A stretch of DNA of 36,263 nucleotides from Bacteroidales bacterium UBA7569 (GTDB taxonomy: Bacteria; Bacteroidota; Bacteroidia; Bacteroidales; Paludibacteraceae). Below are positions 16,265-26,300 of the stretch, in pieces. Numbering within the stretch: position 1 is the first letter of the stretch; the number at the start of each line of letters is the position of its first letter. The notes under the pieces are model-generated. The model had not been told where the DNA came from. It did not search any database and worked only from the letters and a program-made list of their open reading frames with translations. Where the stretch lies: assembly GCA_002477945.1 (NCBI GenBank), contig DLLF01000019.1, positions 1-36,263 on the forward strand, written 5' to 3'. Position numbers and translations under genes: made by a program.

Positions 16265-16351
16265 GGTATATAGTATTGTATCTCTTATAATTTGGTGCGG
16301 TTGCCCTGAATCCACCCCAAGAATCCCGCCCCAATGTTCCATCCTCCCCCC

Positions 16352-16468
16352 CCTCCCATTTGCCCGATTTGCCTCATCTTCCCTATTAGTCTAATCCGTC
16401 CTATTAGTCCCATCTGTCCCATCTGTCCCATTAGTCTAATTCGTCCCATTTGCCTCATTAGTCCCGTC
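16352..16468 (+). repeat. Tandem nonamer array, 13 units
   Basis: Thirteen consecutive 9-bp units with a consensus near NgtcccatN (for example tgtcccatc, agtctaatt, cgtcccatt) run without a phase break. Arrays of the same unit occur at 28791-28835 and 36194-36263. No protein or RNA gene explains them. Confidence 0.9.
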
Positions 16469-16514
16469 CTCCATGGAACTTCCCGTTTTCCATAAAACGT
16501 CTGTAATAAAACAA

Positions 16515-16544
16515 GGGCGGACACTCCTCTCGGAATGTCCGCCC
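16515..16544 (-). terminator. Terminator of the minus-strand lipoprotein gene
   Basis: GGGCGGACACTCC-TCTC-GGAATGTCCGCCC, a 13-bp stem with one mismatch. On the minus strand it is followed by TTGTTTTATT, 33 bp after the gene's stop. Confidence 0.85.
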
Positions 16545-16576
16545 GTTCTGAAAAATGCAATGTTACGTACCCTGTA

Positions 16577-17482
16577 CTATTTCAACGAAAAGCGTTTGGA
16601 AAGCGACTTTGTTGCACGAAGTCCGGCAACACGGCGCGGAGCACCTGTTTCTCCCTCTTCTGTGCCGCACATGTCTTTCGTCACGTCAATATCTGCGGTG
16701 AATACATCGGTAGTCATCACGGTTCCGTCCAAACCTACTGCCATGAATGTATAGAGAGCAGGCTTTGTGAAATACCGGGTAGTTACCATCTCTTCCGAAC
16801 CATTGGAGATGTAATAACTCAACAGACCATCTTCATCCCAGTATTGGATATTCAGTTCTAAACATTCTTTGGCATCCCCTTCAAAATAAGTATCAAGGGT
16901 GTCTTTTTCGATCCATGCATAAATGTAACTATCGTTGTTGGTGGCATTGATGTGGATGAGAGCCTTGTTGTCGGCATCCTGTACAAAGGTAATCACATTT
17001 TCGCTTTTCTGCACTGCTATAGTCGTGAAATCCTTGAAAGCGACTTTGCCTTCAGGTTTGAAAGTCTCTGCGTTTACTTTGAAAGCAATTGCGAAATACT
17101 TGGTTTCAGGATCCAAACCGGTGAAGTTATAACCGTCTTCTCCTCTTGAGAGCATATCTTTGGCATCAGGAACACCAAAAAAATACTCGCCCCAACCTGC
17201 GTCACAAACTTCCTTGATGTAAGTAATCAATGTGTCAGCGTATGCTTCTTTGCTGGCGTACTTTTTCAAATCACTCTCTGCCACCATATCAAAGTAGTAC
17301 ATGAAATCATCTGCTGCAGGTTTCACGGCTACGGTAGCCGTAGTTGCTTTCACATTCGATACGGTGATTTCAAAATTTGCGCTATCATTTCCCTCGTTGG
17401 GATTCTCCGCCGGATTAGGATCGCATGCTGCAAGAGCAACCATCGCTCCTGCCGTCAAAAACAGATTGAAAAGTTTTTTCAT
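16577..17482 (-). CDS. Surface/outer-membrane lipoprotein of unknown function
   Basis: A 301-residue protein with a lipoprotein signal peptide (MKKLFNLFLTAGAMVALAAC, lipid-attachment Cys20) and then an Asn/Pro-rich spacer (DPNPAENPNEGNDS). Residues about 36-160 look like a fibronectin type III-like beta domain (FEITVSNVKATTATVAV...YNFTGLDPETKYFAIAF), and a second, beta-rich half follows. No catalytic motif is apparent. Such lipoproteins are often exposed at the cell surface in Bacteroidota. The C-terminus (RRVAGLRATKSLSKRFSLK) is strongly basic, which is unusual, but it is not a T9SS sorting domain that I recognise. Monocistronic: clear promoter and terminator. Confidence 0.8.
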   Translation of the reverse strand: MKKLFNLFLTAGAMVALAACDPNPAENPNEGNDSANFEITVSNVKATTATVAVKPAADDFMYYFDMVAESDLKKYASKEAYADTLITYIKEVCDAGWGEYFFGVPDAKDMLSRGEDGYNFTGLDPETKYFAIAFKVNAETFKPEGKVAFKDFTTIAVQKSENVITFVQDADNKALIHINATNNDSYIYAWIEKDTLDTYFEGDAKECLELNIQYWDEDGLLSYYISNGSEEMVTTRYFTKPALYTFMAVGLDGTVMTTDVFTADIDVTKDMCGTEEGETGAPRRVAGLRATKSLSKRFSLK

Positions 17483-17550
17483 TGTCGTGTTGTTAATTTG
17501 GTTAATTATTTATGTTAGTTGTTTTCTGGTTTTACCCTGCATTTTGCCTG

Positions 17551-17581
17551 CAAAGGTACTCTTTTTCGTGTATTGTGCAAA
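17551..17581 (-). promoter_or_regulatory. Promoter of the lipoprotein gene
   Basis: Minus-strand TACCTTTG (17551-17558) with TTTG (17578-17581) 19 bp upstream; leader of about 60 nt. A weak plus-strand match (TAACTTTA, 17747-17754) could serve the divergent gene. Confidence 0.8.
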
Positions 17582-17768
17582 ACTTTTCGGCAAAATGCAG
17601 TCATAAAGGTATATTTCTGCCGAAGACTGGTCAACTCGGCGGTTTGTTAATGTATGGCACATTTTTTGCTGTTTACAACAATAAATAAGGCGTAGTTTCA
17701 ACGCCTGCAAACAAAACATAACGCGAATACAGATAAAATCTTTATATAACTTTATATCAACGTTGTTT

Positions 17769-18488
17769 ATGGAAGAACGCAAACAATCGGTGCGCATACA
17801 GACCTCTTTGCTGAATGCCGCCGAAAAGAAATGCTTGGTTTGGCTCGCAAAGCGTATGCCGCGCTGCATCAATAGTGATACTCTCACTGTCATCGGAGTA
17901 TTGGGTGCTGTACTCATCTTCTTGGGGTACTTGTTGTCTAACTATAATATCTATTGGCTCTGGCTGTCCTGCTTCGGACTTGTCGTCAATTGGTACGGTG
18001 ATTCGCTGGACGGCACGTTGGCGCGTGTCCGCAATTGCCAGCGGCCACGCTATGGCTACTATTTGGATCACAACATCGACTGCATCAACGAAGCCTTGAT
18101 GTTCGTGGGCGCAGGTTTGTCCGGACTGATGAATCTCAGCGTGGCATTGTCTATCTATGCCGCCTATCTTGCTCTGACGGTGTACGTAAGTATCAATGCC
18201 CATCTCAAGAGCGAATTCAAACTTACTTACGGAAAGATGGGACCCACAGAGTTCCGTCTCATCATCTTCGTGGTGAACATATTGTTCATGTACATACCTT
18301 TCCTGCATGAGTATAGTTATACGTTCAACTTCTTCGATACGCCTGTTACGTTCGGTTGTCTCGATTATGTCGGGCTCGGTATATTGGTTATCCTGCTTGT
18401 TATGTATTTGGTGTCATTCATCAAAGACGCCCGCTATTTCGCAAAGTTGGAACCGCTGAAGAAACCCGGCGAAGAGAAGAAAGAGTAG
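17769..18488 (+). CDS. CDP-alcohol phosphatidyltransferase family membrane protein
   Basis: A 239-residue protein with several membrane spans. The family signature DxxDGxxAR(x)8-9GxxxDxxxD is complete: Asp78 and Asp81 in GDSLDGTLAR, then Gly96, Asp100 and Asp104 in GYYLDHNID. These enzymes transfer a phosphoalcohol from a CDP-alcohol to an acceptor in phospholipid or related lipid synthesis at the inner membrane. The acceptor alcohol cannot be read from sequence. The ATG at 17769 is chosen over a TTG two codons earlier. The next gene starts 1 bp after the stop, so the genes form an operon with the GtrA-like and AI-2E-like genes. Confidence 0.9.
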   Translation: MEERKQSVRIQTSLLNAAEKKCLVWLAKRMPRCINSDTLTVIGVLGAVLIFLGYLLSNYNIYWLWLSCFGLVVNWYGDSLDGTLARVRNCQRPRYGYYLDHNIDCINEALMFVGAGLSGLMNLSVALSIYAAYLALTVYVSINAHLKSEFKLTYGKMGPTEFRLIIFVVNILFMYIPFLHEYSYTFNFFDTPVTFGCLDYVGLGILVILLVMYLVSFIKDARYFAKLEPLKKPGEEKKE

Positions 18489-18489
18489 A

Positions 18490-18945
18490 ATGAACAACTG
18501 CTCGCGGCTCATACTTCGTTACGTCAAGTTTTCGTTATCCACACTGGTCGGTACCGGTGTGGATACGTTGGTGTTATGGCTCTGTTCCTCCTATCTCCTC
18601 AAGGGAACGTATGTAGGGGAGTGTATCGTCTCCCCCTTCCTTTCTTTTGAGTGTGCGGTGCTGACCAACTTCACCATTGCCTATTTCTTTGTTTGGAAAG
18701 ACAGGGTCAGCAGGCGTTCTTGGCACTCTTTTTTGCAGCACTACGGAGGCTACAACCTCTCCTGTACTACCGTCTTTTTTGTGAAGATGGGAGCGTTGCT
18801 GCTCATCCAGTATCTCACCAAGTGGGATGTGGTGCTGTGTAATCTCTTGGCACTTTGCTTCTCGGGCTTGTTCAACTTTGTCCTGAATAATTGGGTGATA
18901 TTCCGCAAGCGGAACAAAAAGGCGGATGACAGCCCGTCTCAATAG
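18490..18945 (+). CDS. GtrA-like membrane protein
   Basis: A 151-residue protein with four predicted membrane helices (FSLSTLVGTGVDTLVLWL, LTNFTIAYFFVW, FFVKMGALLLIQYL, VLCNLLALCFSGLFNFVLN) and the N-in pattern of GtrA proteins, including the ending FVLNNWVIFRKR. GtrA-type proteins are thought to flip polyprenyl-linked sugars for cell-surface glycan modification. It follows the CDP-alcohol phosphatidyltransferase gene by 1 bp and precedes an AI-2E-like transporter by 8 bp. No glycosyltransferase is adjacent in this window. Confidence 0.88.
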   Translation: MNNCSRLILRYVKFSLSTLVGTGVDTLVLWLCSSYLLKGTYVGECIVSPFLSFECAVLTNFTIAYFFVWKDRVSRRSWHSFLQHYGGYNLSCTTVFFVKMGALLLIQYLTKWDVVLCNLLALCFSGLFNFVLNNWVIFRKRNKKADDSPSQ

Positions 18946-18953
18946 GAAACACT

Positions 18954-20069
18954 ATGGAAGATAAACCTTTTACATTCGACCGGACGGTTCGTCTGCTCAT
19001 AACGGTGGCGGTTCTGGTCGCCCTCTTTCTCATAACGCGTCAGTTGAGTGGAGTTCTCCTGCCTTTCATCGTCTCATGGTTTCTGGCATATCTCATCTAC
19101 CCTGTAGTGCATTTCGTTCAGTATAAAATGCGTTTCCGCAATCGGGTTCTTTCTGTGGTATTCACCTTGTTGGCTCTCTTTGGCGTGATTTGTGGCATCA
19201 TCGCTCTGTTAGTTCACCCCGTTTCGGTGGAACTGGCGAAGATGAGTGCCATTGTCTCCAACTATTTGGCAGGAATCAATGCCGATACGCTCCTGCCCGC
19301 CGCATGGCAGGAAAGTCTGCGGTCGTGGATGCAGGATATCAATATCGCAGAACTCCTGACTACGGCGAATATCGGAACCCTTGTGGAAAAACTTGCCCCC
19401 TACCTCGGAGGTTTGCTTGGCTCAAGCATCAGTCTGGTAATGGGGCTGTTCGTCGCGTTTGTCGGTCTGCTCTATCTTATTTTCATCCTTATTGACTACG
19501 AAAAGATAACCGAAGGCATTGTCAACATAGTGCCGCGGAAATATAGGGCACTGGTGGCGGGGATTACCACGGATCTGGAAATAGGAATGAGCAAATACTT
19601 CCGTGGACAGGCAATCATCGCAAGTTGTGTCGGAGTGCTGTTTGCTATCGGGTTTTCCATTATGCGGCTGCCTATGGCAATCGTCATAGGCTTGTTTATC
19701 GGTTTGCTCAATATGGTACCCTATATGCAGGGACTGGGCATCCCCGTCTGTATGGTGCTGGGACTGTTGCAGTCCGCCGCCACGGGAACAAACTACTGGA
19801 TTATTCTTCTCGAAATTGCAGCGGTTTTTTGTGTCGTGCAAACCATACAGGATATGTTGCTCAACCCGCTCATCATGGGTAAAACAATAGGAATGAAACC
19901 CGCTGTCATGCTCTTGTCGTTGTCTGTGTGGGGGAGTCTTCTTGGTGTGGCAGGTATGATAATTGCCCTTCCTCTGACAACCGTTATTATCTCTTACTAC
20001 AAACGTTATGTGCTGCATGAAAACGGTTTACCCGACAAAAAAGAACTCCCCGCATCTGGGGCGGTATAG
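18954..20069 (+). CDS. AI-2E family (PerM/DUF20) membrane transporter
   Basis: A 371-residue protein with about eight membrane spans and the AI-2E family layout: two N-terminal spans (LLITVAVLVALFLITRQLSGVLLPFIVSW is one stretch), a long soluble segment (about 85-150), then a C-terminal block with PRKYRALVAGITTDLEIGMSKYFRGQAIIASCVGVL and GLFIGLLNMVPYMQG. Families of this type export small molecules or act as Na+/H+ antiporters; autoinducer-2 export is established for only a few members. Last gene of a three-gene operon. The tail overlaps a possible GAACTCC/GGAGTTC stem. Confidence 0.92.
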   Translation: MEDKPFTFDRTVRLLITVAVLVALFLITRQLSGVLLPFIVSWFLAYLIYPVVHFVQYKMRFRNRVLSVVFTLLALFGVICGIIALLVHPVSVELAKMSAIVSNYLAGINADTLLPAAWQESLRSWMQDINIAELLTTANIGTLVEKLAPYLGGLLGSSISLVMGLFVAFVGLLYLIFILIDYEKITEGIVNIVPRKYRALVAGITTDLEIGMSKYFRGQAIIASCVGVLFAIGFSIMRLPMAIVIGLFIGLLNMVPYMQGLGIPVCMVLGLLQSAATGTNYWIILLEIAAVFCVVQTIQDMLLNPLIMGKTIGMKPAVMLLSLSVWGSLLGVAGMIIALPLTTVIISYYKRYVLHENGLPDKKELPASGAV

Positions 20070-20075
20070 GAGTTC
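20043..20075 (+). terminator. Weak hairpin at the end of the AI-2E-like gene
   Basis: GAACTCC (20043-20049) pairs with GGAGTTC (20069-20075), overlapping the stop codon. There is no T-run, so support is limited. Confidence 0.3.
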
Positions 20076-20118
20076 AACTCATCAACGCAAAGTTTTTTGA
20101 GAAAAATAATGCGAAACA

Positions 20119-20150
20119 CTTGTGCATATCAAAACATTGTTGTACCTTTG
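20119..20150 (+). promoter_or_regulatory. Promoter of tRNA-Asp
   Basis: CTTG (20119-20122), a 20-bp spacer and TACCTTTG (20143-20150). Confidence 0.75.
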
Positions 20151-20187
20151 CGTCCGCAAATGGGAAGGCGTTCCCAACGTTAGCGTT

Positions 20188-20261
20188 GGTGCGGTAGTTC
20201 AGTTGGTTAGAATACATGCCTGTCACGCATGGGGTCGCGAGTTCGAGTCTCGTCCGCACCG
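20188..20261 (+). tRNA. tRNA-Asp (anticodon GTC)
   Basis: Acceptor stem GGTGCGG/CCGCACC, discriminator G and no encoded CCA. The anticodon stem CATGC/GCATG encloses CTGTCAC, anticodon GTC at 20222-20224. A TTCGAGT T-loop is present. Confidence 0.96.
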
Positions 20262-20262
20262 C

Positions 20263-20308
20263 TGAAACAAAAGAGGAATTCCTTGTGGGAAGTTCCTCTT
20301 TTGTTTCA
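20263..20308. terminator. Bidirectional terminator between tRNA-Asp and sprA
   Basis: Perfect 16-bp arms (TGAAACAAAAGAGGAA / TTCCTCTTTTGTTTCA). The T-rich arm serves the tRNA transcript. Because both arms are A/T-rich on opposite strands, it may also stop the convergent sprA message. Confidence 0.8.
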
Positions 20309-20353
20309 GTTCTGTATCCTTTGGCTGGAGGAATTATAGCAGTCCCTTTGCCC

Positions 20354-23300
20354 TTATCGCGTCAGCATCAACTTGATATTTAGGCCTACATTGTCCGCTT
20401 TGATGGGGTAAGAGGACGAAATGAGAGGGGTCGTTCCCTGGTGGTCATAGAATAATTGGAGGTTCACCTTGCTGGATAGAACATAGTCTATCGATACTTT
20501 CACACCTAATACTTTGTTTCCTGACGAGGCTTGTGTGATGTTTTCTTCCACTTTCCTCAGTAGGGTCTTCACATCCTTGTAGGAGAAATCCACGTTCAGT
20601 TTCAGATCGTTCTTCACTCTGCTCTGTTTCGCGTTCTTCAGTTTGAGGATTACGTCAAAGTCCTTCACGGTGTACCCGAATCCTACTACCAACTCGTTGG
20701 TCGCACCCTCCATCAGTTGTACGGATGTTACATTCAGTGTCAGGTTGCGCTGCTTCCGGTATTCCACTTTGGCGGTGAGCGAATTTTTCATGGCTACATT
20801 CACGCCGATAAGCGGAGAGAACTGTTCCGTAATGCTTATGTTCGAAATGTCATAAGCCGACGAAGGAATAGGATTGTCGGTCGCTACGTCACGGACGAAG
20901 CCGTACGACTTGTTGCTGTTGTCAAGAGCCGGAACCCATGTCGAGTAACTGCTGTAAGAACCGATGTTGTATTTGCAGGTGTAAGCATGAGTCAGATTCA
21001 CCGTTCTGAAGTGATCTTTTATCCAGGGTAATTTGCTCAGTCCGTCAAACGTTACGCTCCAGTTGGGCAGTATCTGCAAGATGGAGAGGAACGGATTCGT
21101 TTGTATCTTGTTTACGTCCCGTCCTGTATAGGCGGCCAGAAAGGCAGGTATCAGTACATCGGCTGAGTTCGCACTCACACGGCCTTTCGAAGGGTCATAC
21201 TTCTGATTGGCGTGCAGCGAGTTCTTCAGGAAGCCTGAGTTGGGATAAGATAGATTGCTGTATTCGTTCTCCAAACGGTTTTGCATCGTTTCCCTGTAGG
21301 TGAGGAATCTGTCAAATGACTTGGTGGCAAAATTCTGCTCTGCTGTCCCTATCTTGTCGAATGCTGTGGCTATGGCAACTTGGGTAATGTTGTAGGATCC
21401 TGTGAACGTTTCTTGCAGTTGCTCATAGGAATAGATAATTGATGACGCGCTGGAAGTGTAGCGTTGTCCGTTCATCTGGATCTTCAGCCCTGGCAATGGT
21501 TCCAACGTGAGACGAAGACTGAAATCGCTTGTCTTGGCCCTCGTCGCAGGTCGGACGACGGTGGTGTCCGGCGAAAGCCAGTAACGCTCTTTCGCTTTCT
21601 CCACAAAATCATTGGGAATAAAACCAAACGAGAAGTCAAATCCGGGCGCATAATAGTTACCGGTCTTCTTCTCACCCATAAAACCTACTTGGGGATAGAA
21701 TCCCGGAACGGTCAGCGAGTTGGTTTCCCTGTACGTCACTTGCGCCTTGCGAAGTAACATAAGGAAACGCATACTCAAATCGCCTGCTATCTGTGCCGCC
21801 GTACGGGCGTTGGGGTTTTGCGTTGTAATGGTGATGGAGAGATTGTCGCAGTTTTTCTTCGGTGTCAAGCGGATTTTGCTTGCTCCTGCAGTGGCATATT
21901 TGATGGGTACATTCCGCCCTTTTTCATCCACCGCTTGCACTTTCACTTTCTCTGAGTTCAGCCTGTGGTTGATTTCTATGGTTGAATCCGTTTTGGCTGT
22001 AATGGTTTGTGTATAGGTCTTAGGACGGAACGAACGCCGTGTATTTCTCCCCGAATAACGTTGGTTGATGCCCTTCAGATATTTCGACTTGTTGTAGAGC
22101 GACTCAAAGTTCATCGCGCCGTCCGCCTGCCACGATGCCATGGAGGACACCACATTGCCGAAGTTCGTATCCTCTCCGCTCTGCTGAGCCGTTCTGTTCC
22201 AATTGTATGTGGCATTGTAACTCCCGCTTGCCGTTATCCAGTCAAATGCCTTGAAACGGTTAAAGGGAACGCTGTAGGAAGCCGTGAACACTTGTTGGTA
22301 GGAATAGGGCGAACCCATGGTACGCAGACTGCGGAGAACGGTGTCTTTCCATGCTTCGTAATGGTCATTGGTGAAACCGTAGTCTTTGATGATCTCGGGA
22401 GTGAGAAGTCCTTCTTCCACGGTCGAGTTCATTGCACTCTGAAATGTGAATTTCAGTGTTTTGGTCAGATCATACTTCAAGTCAAAGTGCCTGTTCCACA
22501 TCCAGTCCTTGGAGAATATCGGGTCTGACGACATTCCCCCCGTAAGGTCACGCATTTTCATCTGGGTGAAACTGCGCTGCATATCTGTGGAGAATGCCCA
22601 ACTCTGAGGAAGATAGTATAAATTGAGTTCCTTTATCCACTTTAGTTTCTGAACCTTCTTGCTATCCTTGAATGGCTCCCATGGCGTAGGGTTGAAGTTG
22701 TAGGAGTAGTTCAGAGAGCCTTTCTCCTCTTTCAGCAGGTCATGTTCTGTTTCCGGACTATGTTTGTCTTGCAGAGCATAGGAATAGGATAAGGTTATAT
22801 TGGCGGGATCATAGAACATATCACGCTTCTTGCTGTGGATATTCACTTTCGCATTGCTCAGGGAGAAGTTGGTACTTTTCTGCACGGTATTCGACATGGT
22901 CTTCACGGAATCCCTTTCTTCTTTTGTGTTGAAAGTATTCAGTGATTCTTGCAACTTGACATCCGTATCCAATGGGTCATATTTGGGTGACAGGGTCTCA
23001 TTGGTATAGGATACATAGAGCGGTATCTGCAACTTGGCCTGCTCTGGGAACAAACGTCCTCCCTCCATGGCTGCACTCACTGAGAATTGGTACCTGTTGT
23101 CCATATTCCTGTCCAGGACATTGCTCTCAATGGAACCATATCCTGCCGTTTCCAACCTGCCTGCCATGTTTACTTGGGCAATATCCGAAATACCGAGTGC
23201 CACATTGGCCATTGCCGCAACACCGCCATCCTCGTTGAATTCCGACATACGTAGTTCGTTCACCCAAATCTCTCCCGATGTTACCGCCTGCCCTCTGTTA

Positions 23301-26300
23301 CGGATCCCGATCATGATATGGGTAACATCTCCCAATGTCGGATTACCCATCACGGTGATCCGGTTATTAGGCTTGTTGGAATCGCTGTCATAGTCCTCGT
23401 AAGCAATTGAGTTGCTCACATCTGTATTTCCCGCTCTTTTTGCTTTGTTGCGTTTCAGTTTGGCGTTGGTCAGTACGTCAAAGTTCAAGTCGAACATATT
23501 GGTTGCAGGCCACACCTTCCCTCTGTCAACGGTGTTGTCGTTGTTATAGAGTCCCTCTGGTGTGAGAGAAAGGGGAATCTCATATTCGTAGTAGTTGTTC
23601 TTTAAGTCTGTTCCAAGTCGTATAAAACACGTCAAGTCGCCGTCCGAAAGTGTCGGATCGTCGCGGAGAGCCTCTGCGTGAACAAACATCTGCAAACGCT
23701 TGTAGTTGCGCATATCATACCCTGCCGCTTTATATACGGCACGGGCATCACCGGGTGACAGATTATGCACACGCAACACCATCGCCTGCTCGTTTTGTGA
23801 AATCAATTGGGCTTGACCGGGGTCGGTCTGACGGCTTATGCCGGGAGGCAATACATAGTTTATGGGACTGCGCGATGCATTCTCTTCAATATTCACTGCT
23901 TCCACATCCATATAGGCGGAACTCGTCGGCGGGTTAGTCTGAGCATACAAATCCTTTGTGTAGGAACGCCATTCACCACGGACTAAGTCAAGCGAAGCCA
24001 AGCGCAAGTGTGTCTCTTGCTTGAAATTCGTTAGGAAGAGACGTATGAAGCGGATGGACTTGAAATTGCGGATAGTGCCTATGCGGTCATCATATTCGCG
24101 TATAGGTATCTTGAATTGGTACCACGTAACCTCTTCCGTATTTCCGTTCTCCAATGTGACTTTTGTTACCAACTTTTCCGTGATGTGCTGCTGCCCCACT
24201 TCCAACATGCTGGGACGTATCTGGACACGGTATTGATAGTATTTCTCATACTCGTTCAGTGTATTGTCCAGATTGATGTCCTCCATATCGGGCTGCAGAG
24301 TGGATGCCGTACCATAACTTTCCCTGCTGTTTTCTGTTGCGGGAGAGTTTCCTTCTGTGCCGTTGAAGTACTTATATCGGGTTAATATGTCTGTTCGCTG
24401 CTCATCCCAATCAGAACCTCTGTAATAGTGGAAATTGTCTCCGGCTGGGTCGTTCAGGGGAGAAAAAACATCTGCTTCCCATTCGTTTATCACAGTTGGA
24501 GATACTTTTGCTCGCAGTGCGCTCACGTAGTCAGCATAAGGTTTTTTGCCGTTGTGTTCAAATAAGAACTCATTGGCGGTTGATAGTCCGTTCAGTCCTA
24601 CGTCCTGTTTCTCTCTTGCCCCTGCTTCATTGGAGAATGCAGTTACCGTGCTTGTCGTTTTTGGAACACGCCCCCAAATGGTAGTCTCGGTGCTGTTCTC
24701 ATCGTTGTCATTGATGGGCAGTCCGTGTTCAAACGATTTTTTTCCGTCCTTCAAGATGTCCTCGCTGATGTCACCTAAGTTGAAGTATAAGTCTCCTCCC
24801 TCATAATCTGCCCCTGAGTTGGTAAGGAACGGATCCATAATCCAGAATTCTATGTACTCAATGTTCGATGTCTCAAAGTCGGTGTTGTCTAACTTGCGCA
24901 TCATGCCGCCCCAACGTTTCTCGGGATTGGTCAACTTGCCGTCTGCACCGATCTCGTCTGCCACAATGTTGTAAGGACCGCGTTCTGTCGGATAATACGA
25001 TATATTCAGTATGGAAAGGCGTGTGTCTTCCGTTGCCAATACTTCTTTGTTGGGGTAAATCTCCTGTTCATAGACAATACGCGTCCTGTGGTCGGAAAGC
25101 ATATTCACATCGTCCCGGATATGTTGGGGAGTGTTGTTTTGTGCATGACCGAAGATGGGGTCCACTATGTACCATGCCAGTCGGGCCCTGTTCTTTCCGT
25201 ATTCAATGTTGTTGCTCAATAGTGACTCCGAGAACGTCGAAGGTGTTGAACTCAGTTTCCAGAATGTCGGAAAATGAATATCCACATTGGTTTTGGTGGA
25301 TTCAAAGTCATCAATATATGCTAATCCTGCTTTGCCTACATCCCTCGTATGCCCGGGGATTAAGTGAGCAAACTCTGCATTCACTTGCAATGTCGATGGA
25401 GCAGTGGCGGTTATCCATGGAATGCGGTCAAGGGCGTTGCTTAACCACATGAATTCCGTCTTGTACGAAGTGTTTATACCCCATATCGTATTGGAGATTG
25501 GCTCGCTTCCTGTATTCACTTTGGTGGTCAGCGGACGTTCTGTCATATGCATAATCGTTCCGCCTAAAGTGAAATCAGGCGAGAAGGCGTACTCCAAATG
25601 CGCTCCGTATAGCGACTTGCGCTGCATGGAGAAAGTTGATTGGTTCTCCAGTTTTACGTCCACATTGGTTCCTGCGTCCAATATCGATTGGTTCAGTATG
25701 GTCACCGTTCCCATGATGTAATCCACCGTGTAATCCACATTCTCCACCAGTTTCGCTCCACCTGCCGTCACAGTTACGCTCCCCCTCGGTATGTTCATGG
25801 CATTCAGCCTGATTTCATTTCCGGACGACCCCTTATACTTTCCGGTCAAGACAAATTTATTCTTTTCCGACATCTCCTGGGCCATAACAAGAGTGGAATC
25901 ATATAGTTCTTGGAAGACATACTTGTCCGCGATCGTTGGGTCGCCTATTTGTTTCCTGAGGTGACTTCCGAATGGTTCCAAAACAGGGAATATAATCCGC
26001 CCGTTTGATGAGTAGGCGGTGAATCCTTCTACATAATCAAACTTGCCGTCCGGATTGGCATTGTTCTTTTGATCCAAACGGTCAAGATTCATCACCCGAA
26101 GCAATTGCTGTCCCTTTATGGCACCTTCCGATATATATTGCAAATCCGTACCTACCGAGTCGTTTCTGTACATTATATAAAGTTCGAACTTCTCCTGACT
26201 CATCTGCATGGCACCGATGGAATACACATTCTTCATCATCAAGTCCCATGTCCCGTGTCCCTTTTGTGTAGGTGCATTTGAACTGGTCTTCAGCATCTTC

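Larger units (their letters stand above)
15934..16308. mobile_element. 375-bp MITE-like element with 18-bp TIRs and 9-bp target duplication
   Basis: The ends are TAGGGCAACCGCATCAAA (15934-15951) and the reverse complement of CAGGGCAACCGCACCAAA (16291-16308), identical at 16 of 18 positions. The perfect direct repeat AATCCACCC lies immediately outside both ends (15925-15933, 16309-16317), as expected of a 9-bp target-site duplication. No transposase is encoded, so it is non-autonomous. A 9-bp duplication would suit several IS families, including IS4-type, but I cannot assign one. Inside it lie a long imperfect hairpin (16046-16165), a GC-rich hairpin element and a 14-bp palindrome. Confidence 0.85.

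Noticed and set aside
16352..16468. Nonamer array considered as a CRISPR array
   Set aside because: Units are 9 bp with no spacers and no cas genes nearby; it is a simple tandem repeat.
20188..20308. tRNA-Asp 3' end as an integration (att) site
   Set aside because: No integrase gene and no downstream copy of the tRNA 3' end are visible; the adjacent inverted repeat is a normal terminator.
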